A stretch of DNA of 41,235 bases from a candidate division WOR-3 bacterium (GTDB lineage Bacteria > Hydrothermota > Tepidihabitantia > SM23-42). A program made the position numbers and the translations under genes. The stretch covers positions 1-41,235 of the forward strand of contig DRIG01000066.1 in the NCBI GenBank assembly GCA_011052815.1, given 5' to 3'. The stretch's first letter is position 1. Each line of letters starts with the position of its first letter. Under the pieces are notes generated by a model. The model searched no databases. It was given only the letters and a program-made list of their open reading frames with translations, and was not told the origin of the DNA. Below, one piece after another: positions 16,426 through 24,341 of the stretch.

Positions 16426-17436
16426 GTGCAGTGGGAGCGTATTGCGGACGTAAATTTGAATCGTCTCGATGAATCCCTGAAATTTTTAGAAGATTTAATC
16501 AGATTCGAACTTGCGAATCAAAAATCTCTTGATTTAATCAGAAACATAAGAAGAGAATTTTTGAATATCAAGAGGAATCTACCGTGGTTTGAAATCATCG
16601 GTCACCGCAAAAGCCAAAAGGATCCGGGCAGGCATGGTAAGTTTGACACCCGGACCGACTCTTCTTTGAAAGAACTTGTTATCGCCAACTTTACACGTGC
16701 AAAGGAGTCCTGTCGCATTCTCGAGGAACTTACCAAGAGCGGAACACTGGGCATAAGCCGCAGAGTGAAAGAGCTCAGGTTCAAAATTTATGATCTGGAA
16801 AAGACTGTGGCAGCTATACTGGCAAAACAGTTCGATCCCTCATTGTATGTGATTCTCGATGAAAGGTATTTAGGTTTCCACAGGATAGAAGATCTTGTGA
16901 GCATCTTTGAGAAAAACGGCGTTACAATGATTCAATTGAGAGCCAAGAGATTGACGGCCAGGAAGTTTTACAATTATGCAGTCAGGATTAAGAAGGCGAT
17001 AAGGGGTGACGGTTTAAAGTTCATCATTAACGACCGTACCGATATTGCTTTAGCCTGCCGCGCCCATGGAGTTCATTTAGGACAGGATGATTTTAATGCC
17101 AGGATCGCCCGTGAGATTCTTGGAGAGAACTATATAATCGGGGTTTCGGCACGGACAACAGAGGAAGCGGAAAGAGCGGTGAAACAGGGAGCGGATTACC
17201 TCGGTGTCGGTGCTGTTTTTAAAACCGTGACCAAAGCCGACGCTGTTGTATGCGGTTTGAAGACCCTGCAGAAGATCTGCAGGAAGGTCAATATCCCGGT
17301 GGTGGCGATCGGCGGTATCAACGCCGGGAATTTTCAGCGTGTTCTTAAAAGCGGCGCCGCCGGTATCGCGGTTTGTTCATATATTTTCGACGGAGATATC
17401 AAAAGAAAGATTCGTGCATTGACACGAAAAAAATAA
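16426..17436 (+). CDS. thiE: ThiD2-ThiE fusion: HMP-P kinase-like domain plus thiamine-phosphate synthase
   Basis: The protein has 336 residues. Residues 1-135 match the ThiD2-type domain (ADVNLNRLDESLKFLEDLIRF; ANFTRAKESCRILEE), proposed to phosphorylate hydroxymethylpyrimidine phosphate in place of ThiD. Residues about 140-336 are ThiE: YVILDERY, HGVHLGQDDF, GVSARTTEEA, GADYLGVGAVFKTVTKAD and VVAIGGINAGN. It joins HMP-PP to thiazole phosphate, giving thiamine phosphate; ThiC, also in this window, makes the HMP-P. The GTG at 16426 is chosen because the out-of-frame ATG at 16424 meets a stop after nine codons. No TPP riboswitch fits between promoter and start. Confidence 0.88.
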   Translation: MQWERIADVNLNRLDESLKFLEDLIRFELANQKSLDLIRNIRREFLNIKRNLPWFEIIGHRKSQKDPGRHGKFDTRTDSSLKELVIANFTRAKESCRILEELTKSGTLGISRRVKELRFKIYDLEKTVAAILAKQFDPSLYVILDERYLGFHRIEDLVSIFEKNGVTMIQLRAKRLTARKFYNYAVRIKKAIRGDGLKFIINDRTDIALACRAHGVHLGQDDFNARIAREILGENYIIGVSARTTEEAERAVKQGADYLGVGAVFKTVTKADAVVCGLKTLQKICRKVNIPVVAIGGINAGNFQRVLKSGAAGIAVCSYIFDGDIKRKIRALTRKK

Positions 17437-17446
17437 TGGTTATAAT
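17419..17446 (+). promoter_or_regulatory. Promoter for hpf-hprK-EIIA-acyl-CoA ligase
   Basis: TTGACA (17419-17424) lies inside the end of thiE; a 16-bp spacer is followed by TATAAT (17441-17446). The leader is about 47 nt and ends with AAGGAGG 4 nt before the ATG. Confidence 0.83.
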
Positions 17447-17499
17447 TGAATAGAATATGTTATCTCAGAACATAATCACCCCAAAAACAAGGAGGTTTT

Positions 17500-17817
17500 A
17501 TGGATTTGAAGATATCCGCAAAAAATTTTCAACTCACTGATGCTCTGGAAAAATATGCACAGAAGAAAATCTCCAAACTGGAAAAGTACTCTCATCACAT
17601 TATAAAAGGGGATCTGATTTTTGAAAAGGATAAGTCTTTCAGCATCGTTGAATTGAATCTTTCTGTCAAACATTCGACTGTCATAAGTAAGGTGAAGAAT
17701 CACGATATCTATCAGGGGATAAATGAAGTCTTCAGAAAAATCGAGCGGCAGTTGATTAAATATGAAGAGAAATTCCGTGAAAGAAAGAGGATCGCCCAGA
17801 AGACAAGGCGGAAATGA
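17500..17817 (+). CDS. hpf: Ribosome hibernation promoting factor, short form (HPF/RaiA/YfiA family)
   Basis: The protein has 105 residues and matches the sigma54-modulation/HPF fold: MDLKISAKNFQLTDALEKYAQKKISKLEKY, then basic residues and a long C-terminal helix (INEVFRKIERQLIKYEEKFRERKR). It binds the 30S decoding region and keeps ribosomes inactive in starved cells. Only the N-terminal domain is present, so it is the short type that needs a partner to form 100S ribosomes or just blocks translation. It is co-transcribed with hprK (ATGA overlap). Confidence 0.92.
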   Translation: MDLKISAKNFQLTDALEKYAQKKISKLEKYSHHIIKGDLIFEKDKSFSIVELNLSVKHSTVISKVKNHDIYQGINEVFRKIERQLIKYEEKFRERKRIAQKTRRK

Positions 17818-18794
17818 AGAAGATAACAGTAGAAACTTTGTATCGTGAAAAGAAAGATGAATTTTCGTTTGAAATTCTCGTCGGCGGGGAGTATTTAAAG
17901 ACAAGAAAGATAACAACCTATGATATCTTCAGACCCGGTATGGCTCTTGCCGGATATACCGGTTATTTCCTCGGTGACCGTATCGCCATCATCGGTAAGA
18001 CAGAGGTTTCTTTTTTAAAGACGTTGCCGAAGAGAATAAAAAGCCGTCGCATCGCCACTGTTATGCGGCTCGTTGAACCCTGCATTATTGTCGCCAAAGG
18101 GCTGGCGATCGATAAGAAGTTTCTTGAAGAGGCAGAGAAACGCAAGATTCCGATTTTACGGACTCCGATGTCAACGACCCCCTTCATTCATAAGCTCTCG
18201 ACATACCTCGATTATAAACTTGCTCCCACGAAATATATTCAGGGTACACTCGTGGACATCTATGGTGTCGGAGTACTCTTGATCGGAAAACCGGGTACGG
18301 GTAAGAGCGAATGTGCTCTTGATTTGATCGAGAGGGGGCATCGTCTCGTTGTCGATGATCTTGTGAAGATCATACAGCGGGGGAACATCCTTGTCGGCTC
18401 AGGTGCGGAAAAGAGTGATCGTTTGAGGCATCATATTGAGATTCGGGGCGTCGGGATTGTGGATATTTTTCGAATATTCGGTGTCAAATCAGTGCGTCTG
18501 AGAAAACGTATCGAGGTTGTTATTGAGCTGGTACTCTGGGATGAAAGTAAAGGCGATTTCGACCGTGTCGGTCTGCAAAGAAAGACGAAGACGATTCTTG
18601 ATGTTAAAATCCCCCGTTATGTTGTTCCTCTTACACCCGGCAAGAATATATCGGTTATCGCCGAAGTGATTGCCATGAATCATCTGCTTGAACTGCGTGG
18701 TATCCGACCTGCTGAAGAATACGATAGAGAACTGCGGCGTGTTCTGTCTCAAATGGAAACCCCCAGTGTGCACTATGATGAAGATATAGAGTAA
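17814..18794 (+). CDS. hprK: HPr kinase/phosphorylase
   Basis: The protein has 326 residues in the HprK family: N-terminal domain (1-130), then the P-loop GKPGTGKS (158-165), the VVDD motif and the signature LRHHIEIRGVGIVDI. It phosphorylates a serine of HPr using ATP and can reverse this. The conserved histidine just before the P-loop strand (family TVHGVLVD) is replaced: here the stretch reads YIQGTLVD, with glutamine at about residue 143. HPr itself is not in the window. The pairing with hpf and an EIIA points to a regulatory, not sugar-import, phosphotransferase branch. Confidence 0.9.
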   Translation: MKKITVETLYREKKDEFSFEILVGGEYLKTRKITTYDIFRPGMALAGYTGYFLGDRIAIIGKTEVSFLKTLPKRIKSRRIATVMRLVEPCIIVAKGLAIDKKFLEEAEKRKIPILRTPMSTTPFIHKLSTYLDYKLAPTKYIQGTLVDIYGVGVLLIGKPGTGKSECALDLIERGHRLVVDDLVKIIQRGNILVGSGAEKSDRLRHHIEIRGVGIVDIFRIFGVKSVRLRKRIEVVIELVLWDESKGDFDRVGLQRKTKTILDVKIPRYVVPLTPGKNISVIAEVIAMNHLLELRGIRPAEEYDRELRRVLSQMETPSVHYDEDIE

Positions 18795-18801
18795 GGACGG
18801 T

Positions 18802-19194
18802 ATGGTACGGGCGATCGTCGTCGGACATGGTAAATTCGCTGAAGTTATGGTCAGTACGGCTGAACAGATAGTCGGAAAACAGAATCATGTCGAGATTATT
18901 TCCAATACAGGACTTTCCTGTAATATGTTGAATAAGAAGATTGCAGAGGCGGTTGATAAAGACAGAGAACAGGAGAGCTTGATTTTTCTGGATCTACCGG
19001 GCGGCAGCTGTACGATAAGCTGTTATGCATTATTAAAAGAGAATAGAGAATTGAACATCATAAGCGGTGTGAATCTGCCGATGCTCATTGAATTTTTTGT
19101 GCTGCGTGAAAAACACTCTGCACGGGAACTTATTCCCATTTTAATAGCAAAAGGAAAAGAGAATATTATTCAGTTAAGGTGTAGAAATGAATAA
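18802..19194 (+). CDS. PTS mannose-family EIIA-like protein
   Basis: The protein has 130 residues: MVRAIVVGHGKFAEVM with the expected phosphorylation histidine at H9, followed by SLIFLDLPGGSC and ISGVNLPMLIEFF, all typical of EIIA-Man. No EIIB, EIIC or EIID gene is near, so it probably acts as a regulator or phosphate sink in an incomplete phosphotransferase system. It starts 7 nt after hprK and its end overlaps the next gene by 8 nt. Confidence 0.85.
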   Translation: MVRAIVVGHGKFAEVMVSTAEQIVGKQNHVEIISNTGLSCNMLNKKIAEAVDKDREQESLIFLDLPGGSCTISCYALLKENRELNIISGVNLPMLIEFFVLREKHSARELIPILIAKGKENIIQLRCRNE

Positions 19195-20833
19195 AAAGAT
19201 AAAAAATCTGGGGAAAGTTTTTGAATACGCCGCCGAGAAATTTCCGGATAAACTGGCTCTCAAAAAAGGAGATACCGCTTACACGTATCGGCAACTCAAG
19301 ACAGAAGTGATAAAACTGAAGAATTATCTTCTTTATCTTGGATTGAAAAAGGGAGATAAGTTTGCGGTGCTGGGTGAGAACCGACCTGAATGGGCGATCG
19401 GATATCTGGCGGTTGTAAGGGCGGGATTGGTTTGTGTCCCTGTGGATCGATTGCTTTCAGAGACAGAAATTCTTCATATCCTTCGGCAGAGTGAAGCCAG
19501 AGGGATTGTGGTTTCTGAACACTATCTGGAAAAGATCGAAAACGTAAAAGAAGAATTGAAGAATCTGGAGTTCATCATTCGGATGGATGAAATAAAGAAG
19601 CTGAAGTCGACGCGGGAATTTTCTGTACCGGAATTGGATCCGGATTCATTGGCGGTGTTGATATTCACTTCCGGAACCACCGGTACTTCGAAGGCGGTTA
19701 TGTTGAGCCATACAAATATTTTCAGTAATCTGATCGCAATCGACAGTGCGATCAGGGTGGATGAGAATGATACAATGGTTTCAATCATTCCGATGCACCA
19801 CACATTTGAAGGAACGTGCGGCTTCCTGTATCCCCTTTATCAGGGCGCCACTGTTTATTACCCGGCGAGTTTGAAACCGAAAGACCTTCTGGCTGCAATG
19901 GAAGAAGCCAAGGTTACCTGCATCATCGCGGTGCCGCTCTTTTTCGAGAAATTTCTCGGAGCGGTTTATAGAAAAATATCACATTCCCCGCTTCCCACAA
20001 AGATTCTGTTTAACACGATTAAAGGGATAGGTTCGGCTTTTAAATTTTTGCGCAAACCGCTCTTTGCAAAGGTCCGTAAGGAGATGGGACTCAGTAATCT
20101 GCGTATCGCCTGTGCCGGCGGCGCCGCGCTTACTGAAAAAGTGGCACGCGGTCTGGAACTTTTCGCCCTGCCTATTATTCAGGGGTATGGTTTGACAGAG
20201 GCTTCACCGGTGATATCGGTGAGTCCTCTGGAAAGACCCAAGAATAGATCAGTGGGGATTCCTATCCCCGGGGTAGAGGTCAGAATAGATGCACCGGATG
20301 AAAACGGTATCGGTGAGGTTGTGGTACGGGGTCCGAATGTAATGCTCGGCTATTATAAAAACAAAGAAGCAACTGATAAGATTCTGCGTAACGGCTGGCT
20401 TTATACCGGCGACCTGGGGTGGATTGATAGAGAAGGATATCTTTATATCACCGGTCGAAAAAAGAGTTTGATCGTGACACAGAGCGGTAAGAATGTTTAT
20501 CCGGAAGAACTGGAAGAAAAGTTATTGAAGAGTCAATGGGTGAAAGAAGTCCTTGTCGTACCGCGTATCGAACCGGAAACCAAAAAAGAACTGATCTGCG
20601 CCTTGATCTTTCCGGACTACGAATTGCTTGAAAAATACAGTATTTCAGCCGATCTTACTCTTACAAAAGAGGATATAGAAGAACTCTTTAAAGAGGAGAT
20701 AAAGAAGGTAAACGAGGAGTTACCCTCTTACAAAAGAATCACACGGTTCGAATTGAGGGAAGAGGAGTTCCCCAAGACGACGACCCAGAAGATCAAGCGT
20801 CATCTCTTTATTGATCGGGGACTCAGGGTTTAA
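19187..20833 (+). CDS. Long-chain fatty acid-CoA ligase/AMP-forming acyl synthetase
   Basis: The protein has 548 residues in the ANL superfamily: P-loop-like FTSGTTGTSKAVMLSH (residues about 161-176), QGYGLTEASPV, GWLYTGDLGWIDREGYLYITGRKKSLIV, and the C-terminal lysine region TTTQKIKRHLF. It activates a carboxylate to an acyl-AMP and then an acyl-CoA; the length and motifs resemble long-chain FadD/FAA types. The ATG overlaps the EIIA stop by 8 nt, so translation is coupled. The chain length and its link to HprK regulation are unknown. Confidence 0.9.
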   Translation: MNKKIKNLGKVFEYAAEKFPDKLALKKGDTAYTYRQLKTEVIKLKNYLLYLGLKKGDKFAVLGENRPEWAIGYLAVVRAGLVCVPVDRLLSETEILHILRQSEARGIVVSEHYLEKIENVKEELKNLEFIIRMDEIKKLKSTREFSVPELDPDSLAVLIFTSGTTGTSKAVMLSHTNIFSNLIAIDSAIRVDENDTMVSIIPMHHTFEGTCGFLYPLYQGATVYYPASLKPKDLLAAMEEAKVTCIIAVPLFFEKFLGAVYRKISHSPLPTKILFNTIKGIGSAFKFLRKPLFAKVRKEMGLSNLRIACAGGAALTEKVARGLELFALPIIQGYGLTEASPVISVSPLERPKNRSVGIPIPGVEVRIDAPDENGIGEVVVRGPNVMLGYYKNKEATDKILRNGWLYTGDLGWIDREGYLYITGRKKSLIVTQSGKNVYPEELEEKLLKSQWVKEVLVVPRIEPETKKELICALIFPDYELLEKYSISADLTLTKEDIEELFKEEIKKVNEELPSYKRITRFELREEEFPKTTTQKIKRHLFIDRGLRV

Positions 20834-20846
20834 TATATATCCTTCT

Positions 20847-21101
20847 TTATTCGGTTACTTTATAGACCTCGTCCTTTTCGTGAACCGGTTGTTCGACCTT
20901 CAAACCCACTTCATTACCTTTCTTCGCTTTTTCGATATTTTCGTGTTCAACCTGCATCGAGTTTATTGTTTGGGTGAAGTCGGTATGTTTCCCTTTGATA
21001 TGGATCGTATCACCGACCGCCACTTCGTCGTCGGTTACTTTCAGAACCGCCACACCGATCTTACCGAAATAGTGGGTGATCGTACCGATTAATTTTTCCA
21101 T
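20847..21101 (-). CDS. Small EF-Tu domain-2-like protein
   Basis: The protein has 84 residues and a translation-factor beta-barrel pattern: IGTITHYFGKIGVAVLKV, DEVAVGDTIHIKGKHTDFTQTINSMQVEH and GNEVGLKVEQPV. It is usually annotated as translation elongation factor-like; the same module ends some U32 peptidases. No GTPase domain is present, so it is not a translation factor by itself. AAGGAGG lies 4 nt before the ATG. It converges with the acyl-CoA ligase gene with a 13-nt gap. Confidence 0.85.
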   Translation of the reverse strand: MEKLIGTITHYFGKIGVAVLKVTDDEVAVGDTIHIKGKHTDFTQTINSMQVEHENIEKAKKGNEVGLKVEQPVHEKDEVYKVTE

Positions 21102-21122
21102 TCATCCTCCTTTTTTCGTTCT

Positions 21123-21150
21123 ATTCTACTCATAAAAGTATGAGTGTCAA
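21123..21150 (-). promoter_or_regulatory. Promoter with a perfect dyad filling the spacer
   Basis: On the minus strand, TTGACA (21150-21145), a 16-bp spacer and TAGAAT (21128-21123). The spacer (21129-21144) is exactly the inverted repeat CTCATA-N4-TATGAG, a good candidate operator. It drives the EF-Tu-domain-2-like gene. Confidence 0.75.
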
Positions 21151-21174
21151 TATTTTATTAAGAAGGCGGTCTTA

Positions 21175-21202
21175 TTGACAAAAAAAAATTTTGGATTATA
21201 AT
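21175..21202 (+). promoter_or_regulatory. Promoter for the small protein-thiC-MCP-NtrC operon
   Basis: TTGACA (21175-21180), a 16-bp spacer containing an A-tract, and TATAAT (21197-21202). The leader is about 12 nt and consists almost only of the AAGGAGG ribosome binding site (21211-21217). It is divergent from the preceding promoter. Confidence 0.83.
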
Positions 21203-21220
21203 AAGTTTGTAAGGAGGCTT

Positions 21221-21463
21221 ATGATTTTTGTTACTACGCTTGATTGTATACCGGGTAAGGTCGATGAATTGAGAGAAATCATTCGGAACCTCGAATTGCC
21301 TGAAGATATCAAAATCAGGGAATTTTTAACCTTGTTCGGTAAACCCGACTTTTTGCTGACCTTTGAGGCTCCTGATGAAGAACGGGCGATGTCTTTTATC
21401 CTGAAATTTGTTTCGGTCGCCGTCCCCAAGACGTCTGTAGGTGTATCCGTGGAGAAGATGTGA
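21221..21463 (+). CDS. Small protein upstream of thiC, unrecognised
   Basis: The product is 80 residues, MIFVTTLDCIPGKVDELREI onward. The alternation of strands and helices suggests a small ferredoxin-like (dimeric alpha-beta barrel) fold as in ABM or GYD proteins, but I cannot name the family. The open frame extends upstream to a TTG at 21191; that codon lies inside the promoter spacer, and ATG 21221 has AAGGAGG 3 nt before it, so 21221 is the start. The stop shares one base with the thiC ATG (TGATG). Confidence 0.68.
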   Translation: MIFVTTLDCIPGKVDELREIIRNLELPEDIKIREFLTLFGKPDFLLTFEAPDEERAMSFILKFVSVAVPKTSVGVSVEKM

Positions 21464-22713
21464 TGCGTTCGTTGCTTCAACGTCTGGCAGAGGAAGAGGG
21501 CGTTTCGGTCCGGCATATCGGAAAGGGACTGAAGAACGGCCGTATCGTTCTTATCAAGAACAAAAAACATCGTATCAAACCGCTTCTGATCGGAGAAGGG
21601 TTGAGAGTGAAGATAAACGCCAACATCGGTACCTCACCCGATATCAGCAGTTTGAAGTACGAGTTAAAGAAATTGAAGGCAGCGGTTGATGCCGGAGCAG
21701 ATACAGTAATGGATTTATCCACGGGCGGAAATATCAATCGAATCAGGAAGGAAATCATAAATGCTTCCGGAGTTCCTGTAGGTACTGTGCCCATTTACCA
21801 GGTGGCGATTGATGCCCGGAAAAAGAGGAGGTCATTTTTAGACGCATCGGTGGATGAGATTTTCGATGTGATCGAGCAACACCTTGACGATGGTGTTGAT
21901 TTCATTACCGTGCACTGCGGCGTCACCAGGGAGAGTATCAGGGGTTTGAAACGGAAGAAACGGGTTTGTGGGATTGTAAGTCGAGGCGGTTCGATGATGG
22001 TTGAATGGATGGCTTACAACAAAAGGGAAAATCCACTGTATGAATATTATGACAGATTACTGAAACTTGCAAAAAAGTACAACGCCACACTGAGTCTGGG
22101 CGACGGACTGCGGCCGGGTGCAATCGCCGACGCCACTGACAGATATCAGATAAAAGAGCTTATCGTCATCGGTGAGCTCGTAAGATGGGCGCGTGACGAA
22201 GATGTTTCCGTTATGGTGGAAGGTCCGGGCCATGTGCCGATCAATGAGATTGAAGCCAATATTCGACTCGAAAAGACGATATGTGAAGGGGCGCCGTTTT
22301 ATGTACTGGGCCCATTGGTGACTGATGTCGGAGCCGGCTATGACCATATCGTCTCAGCCATAGGTGGAGCTCTTGCTGCTTATTATGGAGCGGATTATTT
22401 ATGTTATGTAACACCATCCGAGCATCTCGGTCTGCCTGATGTGGATGAGGTGAGGGAAGGGGTTATCGCGGCAAGACTCGCCGCACACGCAGCCGATATC
22501 GCCAGAGGAAACAGTAAGGCGAAGAAGAGGGACCTTGAGTTATCCAGGGCGCGGTATGCACTCGACTGGCGGCAGATGCTGAATCTTTTGATCGATAAGA
22601 AGAAAGCAGAGAAGATATTCAAACGTTCGCCTTCAAAATCGAATATGACCTGTACTATGTGTGGAGAATTTTGTGCGATGAAAAAAACAAAAGAAGTTAT
22701 CGGGAGGTCATGA
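21463..22713 (+). CDS. thiC: Phosphomethylpyrimidine synthase
   Basis: The protein has 416 residues, the shorter ThiC type. Motifs include [51 protein letters not shown] and the C-terminal radical-SAM cluster C-x2-C-x4-C ([13 protein letters not shown]). It rearranges aminoimidazole ribotide to HMP-phosphate in thiamine synthesis, using SAM. GGAG lies 8 nt before ATG 21463; GTG 21460 is a weaker alternative. No TPP riboswitch sequence is seen between its promoter and the operon. Confidence 0.95.
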   Translation: MRSLLQRLAEEEGVSVRHIGKGLKNGRIVLIKNKKHRIKPLLIGEGLRVKINANIGTSPDISSLKYELKKLKAAVDAGADTVMDLSTGGNINRIRKEIINASGVPVGTVPIYQVAIDARKKRRSFLDASVDEIFDVIEQHLDDGVDFITVHCGVTRESIRGLKRKKRVCGIVSRGGSMMVEWMAYNKRENPLYEYYDRLLKLAKKYNATLSLGDGLRPGAIADATDRYQIKELIVIGELVRWARDEDVSVMVEGPGHVPINEIEANIRLEKTICEGAPFYVLGPLVTDVGAGYDHIVSAIGGALAAYYGADYLCYVTPSEHLGLPDVDEVREGVIAARLAAHAADIARGNSKAKKRDLELSRARYALDWRQMLNLLIDKKKAEKIFKRSPSKSNMTCTMCGEFCAMKKTKEVIGRS

Positions 22714-24323
22714 TGGATATTTTAAGAGAAGAACTTCGTGAAAAAGAAAAGAATTTTACGATAAAGGCATCCAGGACAGTTGTGGTCTTCTGTATATTGC
22801 TGGAACTTTTATATATCTTCGGACTGATTTTCAAGTTTTTGTATATCCCGGAATTGATCGTACTTCTTACAGCCGTTCTTCTCATCAGTGGGTTTGTTCT
22901 GTTTATTCTATGCAAAAGAGGCATCTTTTCGAGTATAATGCCCTATTTGATAATGATACTGACGATACTGGTGCTAAGTATATCACTCGGATTTATCAAC
23001 CCCAGTTTAAGAATTCCGTTTTTCTTGATATATTTTTATGTTATTCTTCACCCTTCTATATTTCTCGGTAAAAAATACGGTATCTTAGCTACTTTTCTTT
23101 CTATCATATCTTATCTTGTTGTGGTGCTTCTCACCCAGGCGAAGTATCCTTATGTCAGTCTGCAGACCGAGGCGATGAGAATAGTTTTTCTGACCGTCAT
23201 CGCTCTGCTTCTGATCTTTGAGTTTGATAATGACCTGAAGAGAATTTTTGAGATACGGAAAGTGGCGGGGATGGCGGAACATGGTGATCTTACGGGAAGA
23301 ATCGAGATTACAGATGATAAGGATGATATCGCCTTTCTCGCGCATAGTTTCAACCGGGTTCTGAAGACTGAGGCTAATCTCGTAAGATTGATTATGGATA
23401 TAGTGGAGAGCCTGACCGATATGAGCGAACAGATCGCCACCACCGCGAGTGAAATGGCGGCTTCATCGTCTGAGATCGTACATACGACCCAGAAGATGAC
23501 CGAAGGAATCAATGAACAGCATCTTGAACTCGACCAGACGATATCAACCGGTAAGACCCTGAGCGAGTTGAGTTTCGATGTCGTCAGCAATGTGAAGAAA
23601 GTTGAAGAATTTTCAGTGAGCGTTTCAGACAGTGCCGGCAACGCCATTAAACAGAGTGATGTGGTGATAAAGAATATCGAATTGATTGGAGAGAGATATT
23701 CTTATTTGATCTCTTTGATGTCGAAGTTGCAGGAAATATCTTCCACGATAAACAAAATAGTCAATACCATCGATTCTATATCAGAGAAGATTAATATCCT
23801 TTCCCTCAATGCCTCGATTGAGGCGGCTCGTGCCGGTGAGGCGGGTAGAGGGTTCTCAATCGTCGCCGATGAAGTTAAAAAGCTTGCGGACAGTTCCCAG
23901 GAATCGGCATCAGAAATCGGGCGTATTATAAAAGAGATGATGGAGTCCATAAAGACGGTTACGGTAAGTACCGAAGAAGTGAAGAAGGCGATCAACGACG
24001 GAAGCGTCGTCATTAAATCAACAGTGGATTTTTTGAGGTCCATATCCAATAATGTACTGGAGCTGAATGAGGCGATAAAGAATATCAAAGAGATGATTTC
24101 CAAAGAGGAGCAGCAGATTACAGATATCATCAAACAGGTTGAGGGGTCACACAGTATTGCCGAGGAGAACACCGCGGCGGCTCAACAGATTCTGGCTTCG
24201 CTTCAGGAACAGTCAGCCGCAACCCAGGAGTTTTCCGCAACGAGTCAGGAGTTGGTTTCCGTCGCGAATAAGTTGAAAAAGATGATAAAGACGTTCACCG
24301 TTGAAAAGACCGGCGAGAATTAG
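22713..24323 (+). CDS. Methyl-accepting chemotaxis protein
   Basis: The product is 536 residues. Residues about 20-175 form several membrane helices (roughly six) with short loops, so there is no large periplasmic sensor domain; a signal arising in or near the membrane is likely. A HAMP-like linker (about 180-225) and a long coiled coil follow, with the receptor hairpin tip [20 protein letters not shown] and [20 protein letters not shown] lies 5 nt before ATG 22713, which is preferred to the upstream starts; the ATG overlaps the thiC stop by one base. No CheA, CheW or flagellar gene is in the window. Confidence 0.88.
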   Translation: MDILREELREKEKNFTIKASRTVVVFCILLELLYIFGLIFKFLYIPELIVLLTAVLLISGFVLFILCKRGIFSSIMPYLIMILTILVLSISLGFINPSLRIPFFLIYFYVILHPSIFLGKKYGILATFLSIISYLVVVLLTQAKYPYVSLQTEAMRIVFLTVIALLLIFEFDNDLKRIFEIRKVAGMAEHGDLTGRIEITDDKDDIAFLAHSFNRVLKTEANLVRLIMDIVESLTDMSEQIATTASEMAASSSEIVHTTQKMTEGINEQHLELDQTISTGKTLSELSFDVVSNVKKVEEFSVSVSDSAGNAIKQSDVVIKNIELIGERYSYLISLMSKLQEISSTINKIVNTIDSISEKINILSLNASIEAARAGEAGRGFSIVADEVKKLADSSQESASEIGRIIKEMMESIKTVTVSTEEVKKAINDGSVVIKSTVDFLRSISNNVLELNEAIKNIKEMISKEEQQITDIIKQVEGSHSIAEENTAAAQQILASLQEQSAATQEFSATSQELVSVANKLKKMIKTFTVEKTGEN

Positions 24324-24341
24324 TCTTTTTACAGAAATAAG

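Noticed and set aside
16424-16453. ATG 16424 as start of the ThiE fusion
   Set aside because: Out of frame; it reaches a stop after nine codons.
20811-21092. 93-residue plus-strand open frame
   Set aside because: It is the shadow of the EF-Tu-domain-2-like gene on the minus strand, which matches a known family.
21101-21221. TPP riboswitch upstream of the thiC operon
   Set aside because: The region is filled by two promoters and a ribosome binding site; no TPP-box sequence is present.
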